A stretch of DNA of 47,307 nucleotides from a bacterium (GTDB lineage: Bacteria > Planctomycetota > SKW154 > DAOVDS01), in assembly GCA_030669415.1 (NCBI GenBank), contig DAOVDS010000002.1, forward strand, positions 1-47,307, given 5' to 3'. How positions within the stretch are numbered: position 1 is the first letter of the stretch; every line of letters begins with the position of its first letter. The position numbers were made by a program, and so were the translations under genes. A model generated the notes under the pieces. The model did not search any database, was not told where the DNA came from, and saw only the letters and a list, made by a program, of their open reading frames with translations. Shown piece by piece: positions 13,564 through 22,964 of the stretch.

Positions 13564-16500
13564 TTACTCTTTCGGTGTCTCGTGGTGGTGCACGATGCAC
13601 GGCTGATCATATTCCAGTGTAATCGAACGGACAATCGGCGTATCTTTCCACGCGTTGCTGAGGTAGGCATCCTGTGCGTAAGTCAAATAGACCCGTATCT
13701 CCACGCGCTGGCCCATCACGCCGATGAGGTTCTCGCCATCGGGGTCGAGGAACTCGAAGATACCGCCCTTCTTATTGCTGGGCGCAGTATCCCACCCCGG
13801 CCGGCCATCTATTCTGACCTGAACCTTGGTCAGGGTGCCCTGGGGGACTGTGGCGTCCCAGGTTATTCCCCTGAAGTATGCGTAGTTGAAGTTGTTGATT
13901 GCCAGGAAATAAACGCCCTGGCGGGAATCCCTGTTGGGCTCGTACAGGTCGTGATAGCGGAAAGGCATGAAGATGCCCAGGTCGCTGGAAGAGAAACCCG
14001 TCACGGGGCTGCCGAAGGCGCCGCGGAACACTCCCTGGCCGTAGATGTCCGCATAACGCCTGAACTCCCTTCTGCGGCTGTAGCGGTACGGCACAATCTC
14101 GCCGCAGCCGTCAGTCCGGGCAACCTGGATGTAGCCCTGTCTCGGTGTTTGGCCCGGGTTGCGGCAGGGTATGGTCTCTTCGGTCAGGCCGCCGTCGAAC
14201 ACGCCTGCCCTCGGGTAGGGAATTATGTAGATTCTCGCACCCTCGGCGTGTGCGGCAGGAATGCTCCCGAGCAGGCCTCTCTTGAGCCTGCCGAACGTGG
14301 AGCTGCCGGAATCTACATCAACGACCCCGATAATCTCATCATCTATCTTTATCAGTCCCCCGTACTGGCGCAGTTGAGGCACCCCGCCGGCGCTTGACGG
14401 GCCGGGGCTGCCGCCGGGCGGCTGGTTTCCGCCGTGCGACTGGCGCACGCCGAAGACCATTGAAGTGTCGTTAGGCCCGAGGTCAACATTCGCCACAAAC
14501 CCGTAGGTTGCGTACGGCGAATGGACTGTATCGCCCGAGACGGTAATCTCGTCAATCATACCCATAACCCCGGCGCCGCCCAGGGCCGAGCCACCTATCA
14601 TTGTTATGGGCTGCACCTCGGTGGGCAGCTCGCCGCTGGGCCACTTGAGGAGGCGGCCCCACTCATTCTGGTTGAACTGCCTCGGGGCGAAATCGGTGAG
14701 CGCAACTTTCTTGCCGCTGGAGTGGTTGACCTGCATCAGGTTTTTCTGCTGGGCGTCGATGACTGTCACCATGTCGCCGCCGCCGCTGTAATCTCGCTGC
14801 ACATCGAAGACGGGAATAACCTTGGTTCCCGCCGCGTGGGAGTTCGAGACCGTACCTTCCTGACCGCGGCAGGAGTCGCTTATGGGCAAGGGTATTGGCC
14901 CGGGCGGGACAGGCTGGGGGAAGATTCCGATTCCACGCGTGATTGTGCTCTCGAATGACGTGAGCGGGTCGGGCAGGAGGATGCTGCCGGGCCGGCGCGG
15001 CCGGGGCACTGGCCTTGGTGTGAGGCCGCTTCCACCGCGCGGCGGGAGTGGAATGGGGTCACCACCGCGACCGCCACGGCCGCCACGGCGCGGGTCTATC
15101 CCCGGGCCACCACCGCCGGGGGGCGTCACGGGGCCACCACCGCCTCCGGAGCCGTAAGGCATTATGAAGTACTGCTGCTTGTAGTTGGCATCCTTGGCCT
15201 TTTCGTACTTTATCCATTCATCGTCAAGCTGTACGTAGCCTGAGTCCTTGTAGTCGGTGGTATTGGTGACTTTCAGGGAAATCAGCTTGACGAAAGCCCC
15301 GTTGCTGTGGTCGGCTGCCGTGGTATTCTCCATCCCGCGAACGCAGCCGGTGAACTTATCGACGGCGAAACCGCTGTAGTATATTTTCTCCTGGTCAATG
15401 AGTATGAAGCCTTCGGGTGGGAAGTTCGCGGTCGAGACGACCAGGACTTCCACATCAGTGGCCAGAACGCCGTTGAACGTGCCGGCCGGGTCAGCGGGGT
15501 TTCGAGGCCTGTTCACTATCGTTTGGGGCGTAGGTGAAGGCAGGTCGTAGACTGTAAGTGCGCCGCCTACACGCAGGTCTTCTTTCAGGAAGCTCGAATA
15601 CCCCAGGATTGTCACTACGGCACCGTCCTTGTGGTAGGTAGGAACAGTCCCTCTTACGGAAGCCCGTATGAGCTGAGGCGTCCAGCCCGCCGGCGGGGGT
15701 ATGGTTGTAGCCGCCTCAAGCTGGCTCAATATCGTGAGCGTGTTGCCGTTTATTTCCACAACATTCATCGCCTCTGAATCGACCTTTATCGCGGGGAACC
15801 ACCCCCTCGACGCATCTATCGGGCCCAGCGGCAAATCAGAGGCATTCTCGACAGTAATCTGGTAGACCTTGTCATCTATGTCGCCCACGAGGCGCGTGAC
15901 ATTCTCATAGGTGCCAAGCGAGCGGCCGTCCACAAACATGGCCAAATCACCGTAGCGCACGCCTTTCCAGGAACAGGCGACGTGGTACCAGGTATCCGCA
16001 TCGAACGTGTACGGGGCCCGAAGGGTATTGCCTATCTGGTCAAGTCCCGCGTCGCAGACCATGAGCACGAGGTCGCTTCCATCGTAGTAGAAGGTCACGC
16101 GGCTCTCGTACTCGCCCTTGGCGTGGTCCAGGAAGTAGTGAGCCCCGGCGCTCCAGCTCGGCTTGAACCAGAAGGCGCAATAACCCGTGCCGACTGACTG
16201 CGGGTTTCGGCCCCGCCGCTCCGGGATAATCGGGAACTGACTGGCCGTCTGCACCGGGATACCGTTCTGCGTTGACTGGCCGTCAATTGTCTGGTCGTAG
16301 TGCTCGGTGTACTTGTTGCCGTCGTTGAGCCTGCCGGCCTCGATTTTGAAGTCTCCCTCCTGCGGGTCATGACTGTGCGATGGGAACGCCCAGTTCGCAT
16401 TCAGGGAATTCGGCGTAGTCGTGAGGTGGTTGGCCTCGCGGTCGTCGAACTGCAGGACGCTCTTACGCCCGCTGTTCCTATCCAGCCACCTGACAATCCC

Positions 16501-18534
16501 GGGCGAGAAATCCTGCTGGCTGTCCATGGTCCAGGCCACAGTCATCGGCGGGGCAATCTCGACTACCTGGTGTATGGTGTGTCTGGCCAGCTCTGTGCCG
16601 ACAGGCGAGTTGATAATCCCCGTGGCTTTCAGCGAGAAGATGTTGTAAGACTTGTAGCAGAACCCCGTGGTCGAGGCCACAAGCGACGGGTCGTTCGGGT
16701 TGATGGCGTTGGTGAGCAGGGCGACCTTGTCCCTGTCGGAGATAACATCCATTCCGGCGGCGGACTCGAGGATGCCGTTGAGGTCTTCGTGACAAGTCGG
16801 CGGGCTCTCCCTTATGAGCTTCACCAGCTCCTCGGCTTCCTTGACAGTAATCCAGTCGGGTTCCCTCTTCTGTCTCTGCTGCCTGCCGCGCATGATGTAT
16901 CGTATGTCCGACTCGAACGGCTCGTGTCGCAGTCCCACCAACAGGGCCTTGAGCACCCGGTCGCTGCAGGAGTTTATGTTGACGGGGTGGCGCAGGCACG
17001 CCTGCACGCGGGCCTCTCCGGCGACATAGGAGTTGACAATATCCCTGTCGGTGACGACCCTGCCGAAGCGGTCACGCCCCGCGACGACAGCATACTCCAC
17101 GCTGTTTGCGCTGGAGATGCGAACCAGCGTGCCTCTGTTGAAGTGGCGCGTGTCTGCGATGGGCAGTCTGCGCCTGTTTGTGTAGCCGCGTGTGATTTCG
17201 GGCACATCGTCCCGGATTCGGGTAGCCCGGGACCAGTCCCTCGAGCGCCAGGAGTAGGTGGTTATGAAACCCTTGATTCTCTTATAGTCTATTGCGCCGA
17301 AAGTCTCAAGGAACAGGACCTCCTTGAGGGTCTTAATGTTCCTGAACGCCTGTGGCAGGAACTTCTTGAGCCTGTCCGTCTTCGCCTGCTCTTCCGCCTC
17401 AATCTCCTCGATGTACTCGTTGAAGGCCTGGGTCATCTGCTCGAACCACTGCCTTCTGCGCGAGTTCTCCGGCATGCTCGACGGAATTCTGCGCCCAATC
17501 CGGTCAACAACGCTGTCACCCAGCAGTCCACGGAGTTTCTCTGTGTCATATCCGTATTCCGCCAGTTTCTTATTGACATCCTTCTGGTCGGGGGTGTAGT
17601 CGGGCTTCTCCGGCTCGATAAGCCTGCCGGGGTCTATCTTGGCATCTTCTATGTCCTGCTCATCGACGCCGAGGTCCTTGAGCTTGTCGATGTAAAGCTG
17701 GCGGTAAAGCAGCGCCTCGGCGACAGCGTCGAACTTGGTCCAGCTCGATATCTCGCGAATGGACTCGGGCGTGGAAAAGAGCCTCAACTGCCTGTTCGCG
17801 TCGTGTGAGCGGTGCTCCGATACCTTGAAGGCCCGACCGTCATAGACCAGCGCCCCGCGCTTATGCTCGTCAGCCACGAGGAAGATGCCCCGCAGGCAGC
17901 CGGTGAGCGCTCCTTCGGAAATACCGCGGTAGGCGATATACTCGGTGTCTACACGCACGTAGCCGTCAATCGTGTCGGGGTCGCCGTCGGAGTAGAATAT
18001 TGACGGGTCTTCGACGGGAATAATCGTCTCATCAACCTTAATGGAGGCGGACAGCTCGGTAACTCCCAGCAGGTTGGCAATCAGCCAGGGCGTGGCGGAA
18101 TTGATGTTGACCTTGCCCTGCTCGTCCTGGGCCTCGACGGACCACATCTCGCCCCTGGGGTCGTTAAAAGACTTGCTTGTCCCGTCTGATAGGGAAACGT
18201 CCAGCGGCAGCGGCGGCACGAGAAGCTCGTCGTAATCGTCGAAATCGGGGCTGTCGAACCCGGAGAAGGTTGAGCCGGAGGCACCCCCGCCGTTGAGCAG
18301 GTTGTAGCGTTCGTTGTCGTCGTGGGTGGCATAGAGACTAACAATGGCATGGTTGAGCGCGCCGCGCGCAGCCCATTCGGCACGCTTCTTGTCCATGAAG
18401 TTCTTGGACGACTTCTCGGCAAGGCGCATTGAGGCCATGAACGGCACTGCGATTATCATGAGCGCCGCGATAACCACAACCACCATGAGCAGGGCAACCC
18501 CCTTCTCCCTATCCCGTGTCATACCTGTCTTCAT
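13564..18534 (-). CDS. gspK: Giant GspK-like pseudopilin with LamG-like domain and repeated modules
   Basis: 1656 residues, about five times a normal GspK. The start has a class III signal EKG|VALLMVVVVIAALM that lacks Glu at +5, as is typical of GspK, the pseudopilus tip protein. GspK-like elements follow: QGKVNINSATPWLIANLLG near residue 135 and HPVNINSCSDRVLKALLVGL near 510, with a helical region between them. Residues ~665-900 resemble a LamG/concanavalin-like jelly roll (FWFKPSWSAGAHYFLDHAKG; TWYHVACSWKGV; MFVDGRSLGTY). Residues ~1121-1218 are rich in Gly, Pro and Arg. At least three copies of a module of the form DE-x-I-x-Y ... RG ... AxxHxxGAxV are spread along the chain. The first base of its ATG is shared with the GspH stop (TAATG). 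It may form a large binding tip; that is inference. Confidence 0.82.
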   Translation of the reverse strand: MKTGMTRDREKGVALLMVVVVIAALMIIAVPFMASMRLAEKSSKNFMDKKRAEWAARGALNHAIVSLYATHDDNERYNLLNGGGASGSTFSGFDSPDFDDYDELLVPPLPLDVSLSDGTSKSFNDPRGEMWSVEAQDEQGKVNINSATPWLIANLLGVTELSASIKVDETIIPVEDPSIFYSDGDPDTIDGYVRVDTEYIAYRGISEGALTGCLRGIFLVADEHKRGALVYDGRAFKVSEHRSHDANRQLRLFSTPESIREISSWTKFDAVAEALLYRQLYIDKLKDLGVDEQDIEDAKIDPGRLIEPEKPDYTPDQKDVNKKLAEYGYDTEKLRGLLGDSVVDRIGRRIPSSMPENSRRRQWFEQMTQAFNEYIEEIEAEEQAKTDRLKKFLPQAFRNIKTLKEVLFLETFGAIDYKRIKGFITTYSWRSRDWSRATRIRDDVPEITRGYTNRRRLPIADTRHFNRGTLVRISSANSVEYAVVAGRDRFGRVVTDRDIVNSYVAGEARVQACLRHPVNINSCSDRVLKALLVGLRHEPFESDIRYIMRGRQQRQKREPDWITVKEAEELVKLIRESPPTCHEDLNGILESAAGMDVISDRDKVALLTNAINPNDPSLVASTTGFCYKSYNIFSLKATGIINSPVGTELARHTIHQVVEIAPPMTVAWTMDSQQDFSPGIVRWLDRNSGRKSVLQFDDREANHLTTTPNSLNANWAFPSHSHDPQEGDFKIEAGRLNDGNKYTEHYDQTIDGQSTQNGIPVQTASQFPIIPERRGRNPQSVGTGYCAFWFKPSWSAGAHYFLDHAKGEYESRVTFYYDGSDLVLMVCDAGLDQIGNTLRAPYTFDADTWYHVACSWKGVRYGDLAMFVDGRSLGTYENVTRLVGDIDDKVYQITVENASDLPLGPIDASRGWFPAIKVDSEAMNVVEINGNTLTILSQLEAATTIPPPAGWTPQLIRASVRGTVPTYHKDGAVVTILGYSSFLKEDLRVGGALTVYDLPSPTPQTIVNRPRNPADPAGTFNGVLATDVEVLVVSTANFPPEGFILIDQEKIYYSGFAVDKFTGCVRGMENTTAADHSNGAFVKLISLKVTNTTDYKDSGYVQLDDEWIKYEKAKDANYKQQYFIMPYGSGGGGGPVTPPGGGGPGIDPRRGGRGGRGGDPIPLPPRGGSGLTPRPVPRPRRPGSILLPDPLTSFESTITRGIGIFPQPVPPGPIPLPISDSCRGQEGTVSNSHAAGTKVIPVFDVQRDYSGGGDMVTVIDAQQKNLMQVNHSSGKKVALTDFAPRQFNQNEWGRLLKWPSGELPTEVQPITMIGGSALGGAGVMGMIDEITVSGDTVHSPYATYGFVANVDLGPNDTSMVFGVRQSHGGNQPPGGSPGPSSAGGVPQLRQYGGLIKIDDEIIGVVDVDSGSSTFGRLKRGLLGSIPAAHAEGARIYIIPYPRAGVFDGGLTEETIPCRNPGQTPRQGYIQVARTDGCGEIVPYRYSRRREFRRYADIYGQGVFRGAFGSPVTGFSSSDLGIFMPFRYHDLYEPNRDSRQGVYFLAINNFNYAYFRGITWDATVPQGTLTKVQVRIDGRPGWDTAPSNKKGGIFEFLDPDGENLIGVMGQRVEIRVYLTYAQDAYLSNAWKDTPIVRSITLEYDQPCIVHHHETPKE

Positions 18535-19973
18535 TATTCTTCTTCCTTTTCTTCTTCCTCAACCTGTCTTAGCTTCATCTTGCCGTACCTGTTGATGGTG
18601 ATAATCGCGTGCTTGTACTTCTCGGGCGGACCGGACTGCTTCTTCTCAATTTCCTTAAGCGCCTCTTCCGAGGATATGGGCGCGGATGCCCCGCCGGAGC
18701 GGCTCACGTACTCGATTTCTTCCTCCTCCGGCTCCGGCGCTTCGTAGTCCGGGTTCTCAGTCAGCCTGATTACTACATCCCCTTCGTGGCGCTCCGGGTC
18801 CAGCCTGCCCTGCGAGTCGAAGTAAATCGTCTGCGGATATCCCATAAGAGATGCGGAATCCAGCTTCTCAACCTCGGGGTCCACAATGGCACCGATACGC
18901 ACGTCGTCAATGATACCGTAGAAGCTCTCCTCGCTGTCGCTTATGAACAGGCTCATGTCGGTCTCGACAAGGTGCTCCGGCAGCATGCCTCTCGCATCCT
19001 CAGGCGGCATGCTGGCGATGGGTTCGAGCCTGGCAAGCGAGTGACGAGCATCAACGAAGAAAATAGTCAGCGGGACATTGTTTACATACAGCCTTGCCTT
19101 GTCCGGCGGATAGTCAATCGATGCGCTGTAGTGCAGCACGATATGGTTCCACATGTTCGGGGTCACCACATTGTCGAGCGTGCGAAGCGGATAGTAGCTC
19201 TTCGGCTCTGCGAAACCGAACTCGAGGGCGTAGTTTTCCGTAAGCTTCAGGAAATAGGAACCTTCCTTGAACACAATTGCGAATCGCTCTTCCTTGTCGT
19301 ATTTCTGCTTGAAGGTTATCTCGTTTAGCGCCCGGCGCCTGGCCTGCTCTTCAAGCTCCTCCTCATCGGGAGCAGATTCCTCGTCATCGTCGTCGTCATC
19401 CTTCTGGAGCTTTCCCATAAGCTCCTTGTACACGTCACCGCGGAAGTCTCCGGGGAATATCCATGCCTCGAGCACGAGGCCGCCTGGCGGCGTGAAGGCT
19501 GGCAGGTTCCCGCAATCCACGTAAGAGTCCCTGACATCAAGCCCCTGGCCGGTGCCGAACTCCAGCCCGTTGCCTGTCTTCCCCTGCACAAGATAGGCAT
19601 TGGTGACCTTGCCCCTCATCCCGAAGGCGCCCACGACCTCGTCACCGATAATCTCCTCGAAATGCCACTGCGCGACCGTCTTCTGTCCAAGGCCGAATAT
19701 CGTGTTTTCACGAGGGATTACGTGCACCTCGGAAGATGCCTCGTTTGTGAGGGAGAAGTTGCGGGCGGCGCGGATTACAGCCTGCGTACGCAGTATGTTC
19801 GCCTCGAACCCCCACTCGCACGAGAGTCTTGAAAGCACTGTCACGCCAAGGCCCAGAAGCAAGGAGACGATAGAGATGACCACCAGCAGCTCGAAGAGAG
19901 TGAAACCGGCCTGAAGCCTGTAACCAGTATCCAGTAGCGAGTAACCAGGGACAAAACCGGATGAAATTTTCAT
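18534..19973 (-). CDS. gspH: GspH-like pseudopilin carrying a LamG-like domain
   Basis: ATG 19973 is chosen because GGGAGG lies six bases upstream; it gives 479 residues, whereas longer frames to 20042 overlap gspG. A 23-residue leader ends in Gly before FTLFELLVVISIVSLLLGLG (Glu at +5). GspH proteins are usually near 160-190 residues. Here an insert at ~98-356 looks like a LamG domain, with VAQWHFEE, GNGLEFGTGQGLDVRDSYVD, LVLEAWIFPGDFRG, MWNHIVLHYSA, ARLYVNNVPL and YGIIDDVRIG. An acidic run (DDDDDDEES) interrupts it. The C-terminus returns to a pilin-like pattern (HAIITINRYGKMKL) and an acidic tail. Half of the leader is encoded by a dispersed repeat. It is coupled to the giant GspK by TAATG. 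Confidence 0.8.
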   Translation of the reverse strand: MKISSGFVPGYSLLDTGYRLQAGFTLFELLVVISIVSLLLGLGVTVLSRLSCEWGFEANILRTQAVIRAARNFSLTNEASSEVHVIPRENTIFGLGQKTVAQWHFEEIIGDEVVGAFGMRGKVTNAYLVQGKTGNGLEFGTGQGLDVRDSYVDCGNLPAFTPPGGLVLEAWIFPGDFRGDVYKELMGKLQKDDDDDDEESAPDEEELEEQARRRALNEITFKQKYDKEERFAIVFKEGSYFLKLTENYALEFGFAEPKSYYPLRTLDNVVTPNMWNHIVLHYSASIDYPPDKARLYVNNVPLTIFFVDARHSLARLEPIASMPPEDARGMLPEHLVETDMSLFISDSEESFYGIIDDVRIGAIVDPEVEKLDSASLMGYPQTIYFDSQGRLDPERHEGDVVIRLTENPDYEAPEPEEEEIEYVSRSGGASAPISSEEALKEIEKKQSGPPEKYKHAIITINRYGKMKLRQVEEEEKEEE

Positions 19974-20019
19974 CCTTTTCCTCCCTGGATACTGGTTGCT
20001 GGTTACTGGTTGCTGATTA
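19921..20019. repeat. Dispersed 'AACCAGTATCCAG' repeat over the leader of the GspH-like gene
   Basis: TAACCAGTATCCAG at 19921-19934 and CTGGATACTGGTTG at 19985-19998 are inverted repeats (13 of 14). Beyond the right arm, ACTGGTTGCTG recurs in near-tandem to about 20019. On the coding strand the left arm encodes the leader residues GYSLLDTGY, and the middle supplies both the ribosome binding site and the ATG of the GspH-like gene. I recall CTGGTTACTGG-type tandem palindromes as common dispersed repeats; no search was possible. Confidence 0.65.
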
Positions 20020-20026
20020 CCCTTTT

Positions 20027-20659
20027 TCACTGCTTTCCCCACGAGCCGATATCGTCGCCTTCACCGTTCTCATTCTTGCCGTCGGGCCCTATCGACCATA
20101 TCTGATAGCGCGACCAACTGTGATAGGTGGCCGTCTTTTTCGACTTGCCCGGCTTGAAGCCGGAGAGGTTCTTGCGGCCCAGCCCCCTGTAGGTGCACAT
20201 GTAGCTCTTGGGCTTCTTGTAGTCGCGGTTGTGGAAGTAGACAAGCGGGTTGCCCCAGGAATCAACAATCTCGCGGGCCTGCCTGTCCCCGAAGAACCAG
20301 TTGAGCGGATAGCTCGCAGGGATATTGTCCTTGTCGAGATTGCTGTAATACTTCTCCTCCAGCTCGACGTACGGCGGCCCCTTGGCCTTGCTCGACAGGT
20401 GCACGACGAGCGATTCGATGCCGTCGTTGACCTTGTTGGAGTAGAATCCCTCATCCTTCAGCGAGGTGGGCGGGTAATCGCCGTAGTCGTGCTCGTATTC
20501 CTGAAGCGCCATCATCAGTTGCTTTATGAGCGTGTCCGTCTCCGTCTCCTTGGCCCTGGAGCTTACTTTTATAAGTGAAGGCAGGAGAAGCCCCATGAGC
20601 AGGCTGAGAATCGCCACCACAACCAGCATCTCGACAAGGGTGAAGCCGCCGCGCCGCAT
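20027..20659 (-). CDS. gspG: GspG major pseudopilin
   Basis: The start ATG 20659 follows AGGAGAGGAAGGAATT and gives 210 residues with a five-residue leader MRRGG before FTLVEMLVVVAILSLLMGLL (Glu at +5). The helix continues into KVSSRAKETETDTLIKQLMM, then ALQEYEHDYGDYPPTS, the classic GspG alpha-1/calcium-loop region. IVDSWGNPLVYFHNR and the C-terminal WSIGPDGKNENGEGDDIGSW complete the GspG signature, which includes the aspartates that bind calcium. It would polymerise as the pseudopilus shaft in the periplasm. Length is somewhat above the usual ~145 residues because of a middle insert. It lies 14 bases after the TPR protein gene and begins the pseudopilin series G-H-K-(x)-J-I. Confidence 0.92.
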   Translation of the reverse strand: MRRGGFTLVEMLVVVAILSLLMGLLLPSLIKVSSRAKETETDTLIKQLMMALQEYEHDYGDYPPTSLKDEGFYSNKVNDGIESLVVHLSSKAKGPPYVELEEKYYSNLDKDNIPASYPLNWFFGDRQAREIVDSWGNPLVYFHNRDYKKPKSYMCTYRGLGRKNLSGFKPGKSKKTATYHSWSRYQIWSIGPDGKNENGEGDDIGSWGKQ

Positions 20660-20673
20660 AATTCCTTCCTCTC

Positions 20674-22929
20674 CTAAAAGCCGGACCCGCTCTTCTTGAC
20701 GCCCGGTCTCTGTCTGAACACGCGCACCTTCTCCACGACCAGCGTCCATCCTATTCCCGCCTCCGCCTGGCCATACACGCCGACAACGAGCTCTTTCACA
20801 CGCGCCAGGGGCGCGCACGAGAATAGCGCTTTGCGCACACCGTCAAGGATAAGCTCGATGTTCCCCGTCTTGTAGTCCAGGCCGATTCCCAACGTGTGGC
20901 TCTCCGTGTCAAGCGGGAAACGCCCTATTGCTATGGGCATATCAACTGACTTCCATTTGCCCCTCTTCTCCGTGAAGTTGTAGGCGAGCGAGCCATCCAC
21001 GTCCTTTATCAGGATGACGGCGCCCTGGATTTCTCCCTTGCTGCCCCGCTTCTCAATTCTCAGGCCGAACCGCGCCCCCGCAGCATCCAGCCCGTTGAGA
21101 ACCGCTTCAATGCGCTTGAAGGCACTGCCGGACTCCGTGCGACGAAGGAAAGGTCTCTTGCCTCCCTCGCGCTGCGTGCCTGAGAAGCGTGCCGCGTTGG
21201 ACTCGATTTTCATCTCAATTCCGCAGGTGCCGTCATTCTCCTCCGTCCAGTCGTTCGAGACATCGTCGGAGTCGGAGCGCGTGAAGCTGTCCTCCCAGAG
21301 GTCCCAGTAGAGTATCTGATTGATCTTTGTGATAGCATCCCCGGCGTATGCGTCGTCAGGGTCAACGACCAGGACGCTCATGAACCGGGCCATGGCACCC
21401 GCGAGGTCGCCGGATGTATAGGCCAGATAGCCCAGCGCGTCGAGCGCCTCGACGTGAGCCGAATTCAGTTCCACAGCCCTCTCCAGGTGCCTGCGGGCGA
21501 GGAAGTCCAGCTTCAGCTTCACGCAGCTCATTGCCAGCAGATAGTGGGCGTCCGCATCCTTGTCATCCGCCGCAATGGAGTAGCGCAGGTTCCTGGCGGC
21601 TACATCGTAGTTCCCAAGCTCGTACTCTATGCGCCCGAGGAACTTGAATACTTCCACGGGCCTGTACCCGTTCTTCAGCGCGCGGGTGAGTTCCCTGCTC
21701 GCCGAGTCCTTGTCGTCGGCAGCGTAGTAAGCGCCCGCAAGCTTGAAGTAGGCGACTCCCGATGCCGGCTCAATCTCGATAGCCCTCATGTAGGCGCTTA
21801 TCGCATCTTCACCCTTGTTCTCGTTCTCGGCAAGATACCCGCGCGCCACCTCGGCCCGCCAGTTCCCGGGGTCAACAGTCAGCGCCTGCGCAAGCTCAGT
21901 GGCCGCTGAAGTGAACTTGCCCATGCGTGCATGCACAAGCCCGAGCGTGGTCAGCACAGCCGCGTCAGGCAGCCCGACCGCCTGTGCCCGGCCCAGCCAT
22001 ACCTGCGCATCCTGGAGTTCGCCCTTCAAATACGCAATCGAGCCCAGCAGCGCAAACGGCTTCGGGTAATAGGGGTCAATAGTAGCGGCCTGGGCGAGCG
22101 CGGCCTCCGCCTCATCGAGCTCGCCCAGCACGACCTTCGCCTCGCCCTTGCCAAGCAGGGAGCGGAAATCGTCCGGCGAGGAGGCGAGCACAGCCTCAAA
22201 CTCCTTGAGCGCTTCCTCCGGCTGCCCCAGCTCAAGAAGCATCTCGCCAATCTCGTGGCGCGACCACGTGCCTATTTCCGGGACGCCGGCGGACGCGCTC
22301 GTCTCGAGAGCCTTTCTTAAAATCGGAATCGCACCACGCAGCAGGCCTGTCTTGCGCACCGCAAGCCCGAGACGGTAGTAAATCCGCGGGTCGTTCACAC
22401 CACTGCCGATAGCGTGGCGGTACAGTTCGATCTCGTCGTTGAGCTGCTTCTCGGTCGGCGTAACAGTCTTGCGGTACTCCTCACCCAGCAGGTCTGAAAG
22501 CAGCAGGTAAGCGTCAAGAAACTTGGCGTCTATCTTGACGGCGTCTCGCAGCACCTCTTTCGTATTTTCATGCAGCTTGGGGAACTGGAGCGACCACTTC
22601 GCCAGCTCGTAGCATGCCTTGAAATCGCCGACCTGAACCCTGCTGCGCTTGATGTTGAACGCCATAAGAGGCGTGGTTCTCGCCTTGAAATCGACGACAA
22701 TTTCCTTCGGGATAGGTATTTCCACATCAGGCTGAGTAAGCGTCCTGATGTAGTAGTGAGTTTCGGTAATCCGCACGACTGTACCGATGAGAGGCTGCAT
22801 GGCATCCTTGACGAGAATCTCGTCGTACTCCCGAATCTCCGGCTCATCCTCTTTCTCCTGCGCCATGAGCACGGGCGCGGCCAAGAGAACCGCCGTCACT
22901 GCAACGATGCTGAGTATCAGTCTGTTCAC
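20674..22929 (-). CDS. Exported TPR protein with a C-terminal concanavalin-like domain
   Basis: GTG 22929 is preferred (AGGAG nine bases upstream), giving 751 residues; GTG 22959 is also in frame. An N-terminal signal sequence (VTAVLLAAPVLMAQ) is followed by a small beta region at ~45-100 (LIGTVVRITETHYYIRTL). At least ten TPR-like repeats follow at ~110-520 (such as AVLASSPDDFRSLLGKGEAK). The last ~200 residues look like a jelly-roll domain of the concanavalin/LamG type (GARFGLRIEKRG; HTLGIGLDYKTGNIELILDG). It would be a periplasmic scaffold, in the place where pilus systems often have PilF/Tgl-like TPR proteins that assemble the secretin. It lies directly before gspG and after a small anchored protein gene. 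Substrate binding by the C-terminal domain is inferred. Confidence 0.75.
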   Translation of the reverse strand: MNRLILSIVAVTAVLLAAPVLMAQEKEDEPEIREYDEILVKDAMQPLIGTVVRITETHYYIRTLTQPDVEIPIPKEIVVDFKARTTPLMAFNIKRSRVQVGDFKACYELAKWSLQFPKLHENTKEVLRDAVKIDAKFLDAYLLLSDLLGEEYRKTVTPTEKQLNDEIELYRHAIGSGVNDPRIYYRLGLAVRKTGLLRGAIPILRKALETSASAGVPEIGTWSRHEIGEMLLELGQPEEALKEFEAVLASSPDDFRSLLGKGEAKVVLGELDEAEAALAQAATIDPYYPKPFALLGSIAYLKGELQDAQVWLGRAQAVGLPDAAVLTTLGLVHARMGKFTSAATELAQALTVDPGNWRAEVARGYLAENENKGEDAISAYMRAIEIEPASGVAYFKLAGAYYAADDKDSASRELTRALKNGYRPVEVFKFLGRIEYELGNYDVAARNLRYSIAADDKDADAHYLLAMSCVKLKLDFLARRHLERAVELNSAHVEALDALGYLAYTSGDLAGAMARFMSVLVVDPDDAYAGDAITKINQILYWDLWEDSFTRSDSDDVSNDWTEENDGTCGIEMKIESNAARFSGTQREGGKRPFLRRTESGSAFKRIEAVLNGLDAAGARFGLRIEKRGSKGEIQGAVILIKDVDGSLAYNFTEKRGKWKSVDMPIAIGRFPLDTESHTLGIGLDYKTGNIELILDGVRKALFSCAPLARVKELVVGVYGQAEAGIGWTLVVEKVRVFRQRPGVKKSGSGF

Positions 22930-22964
22930 GGAACCTGTCTCCTGTCTATTCCTGCACACGGGTC

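Noticed and set aside
16300-17808. 502-codon open frame on the + strand
   Set aside because: Antisense to the GspK-like gene, whose class III signal and domain pattern make it the real frame. The antisense protein has no recognisable domain.
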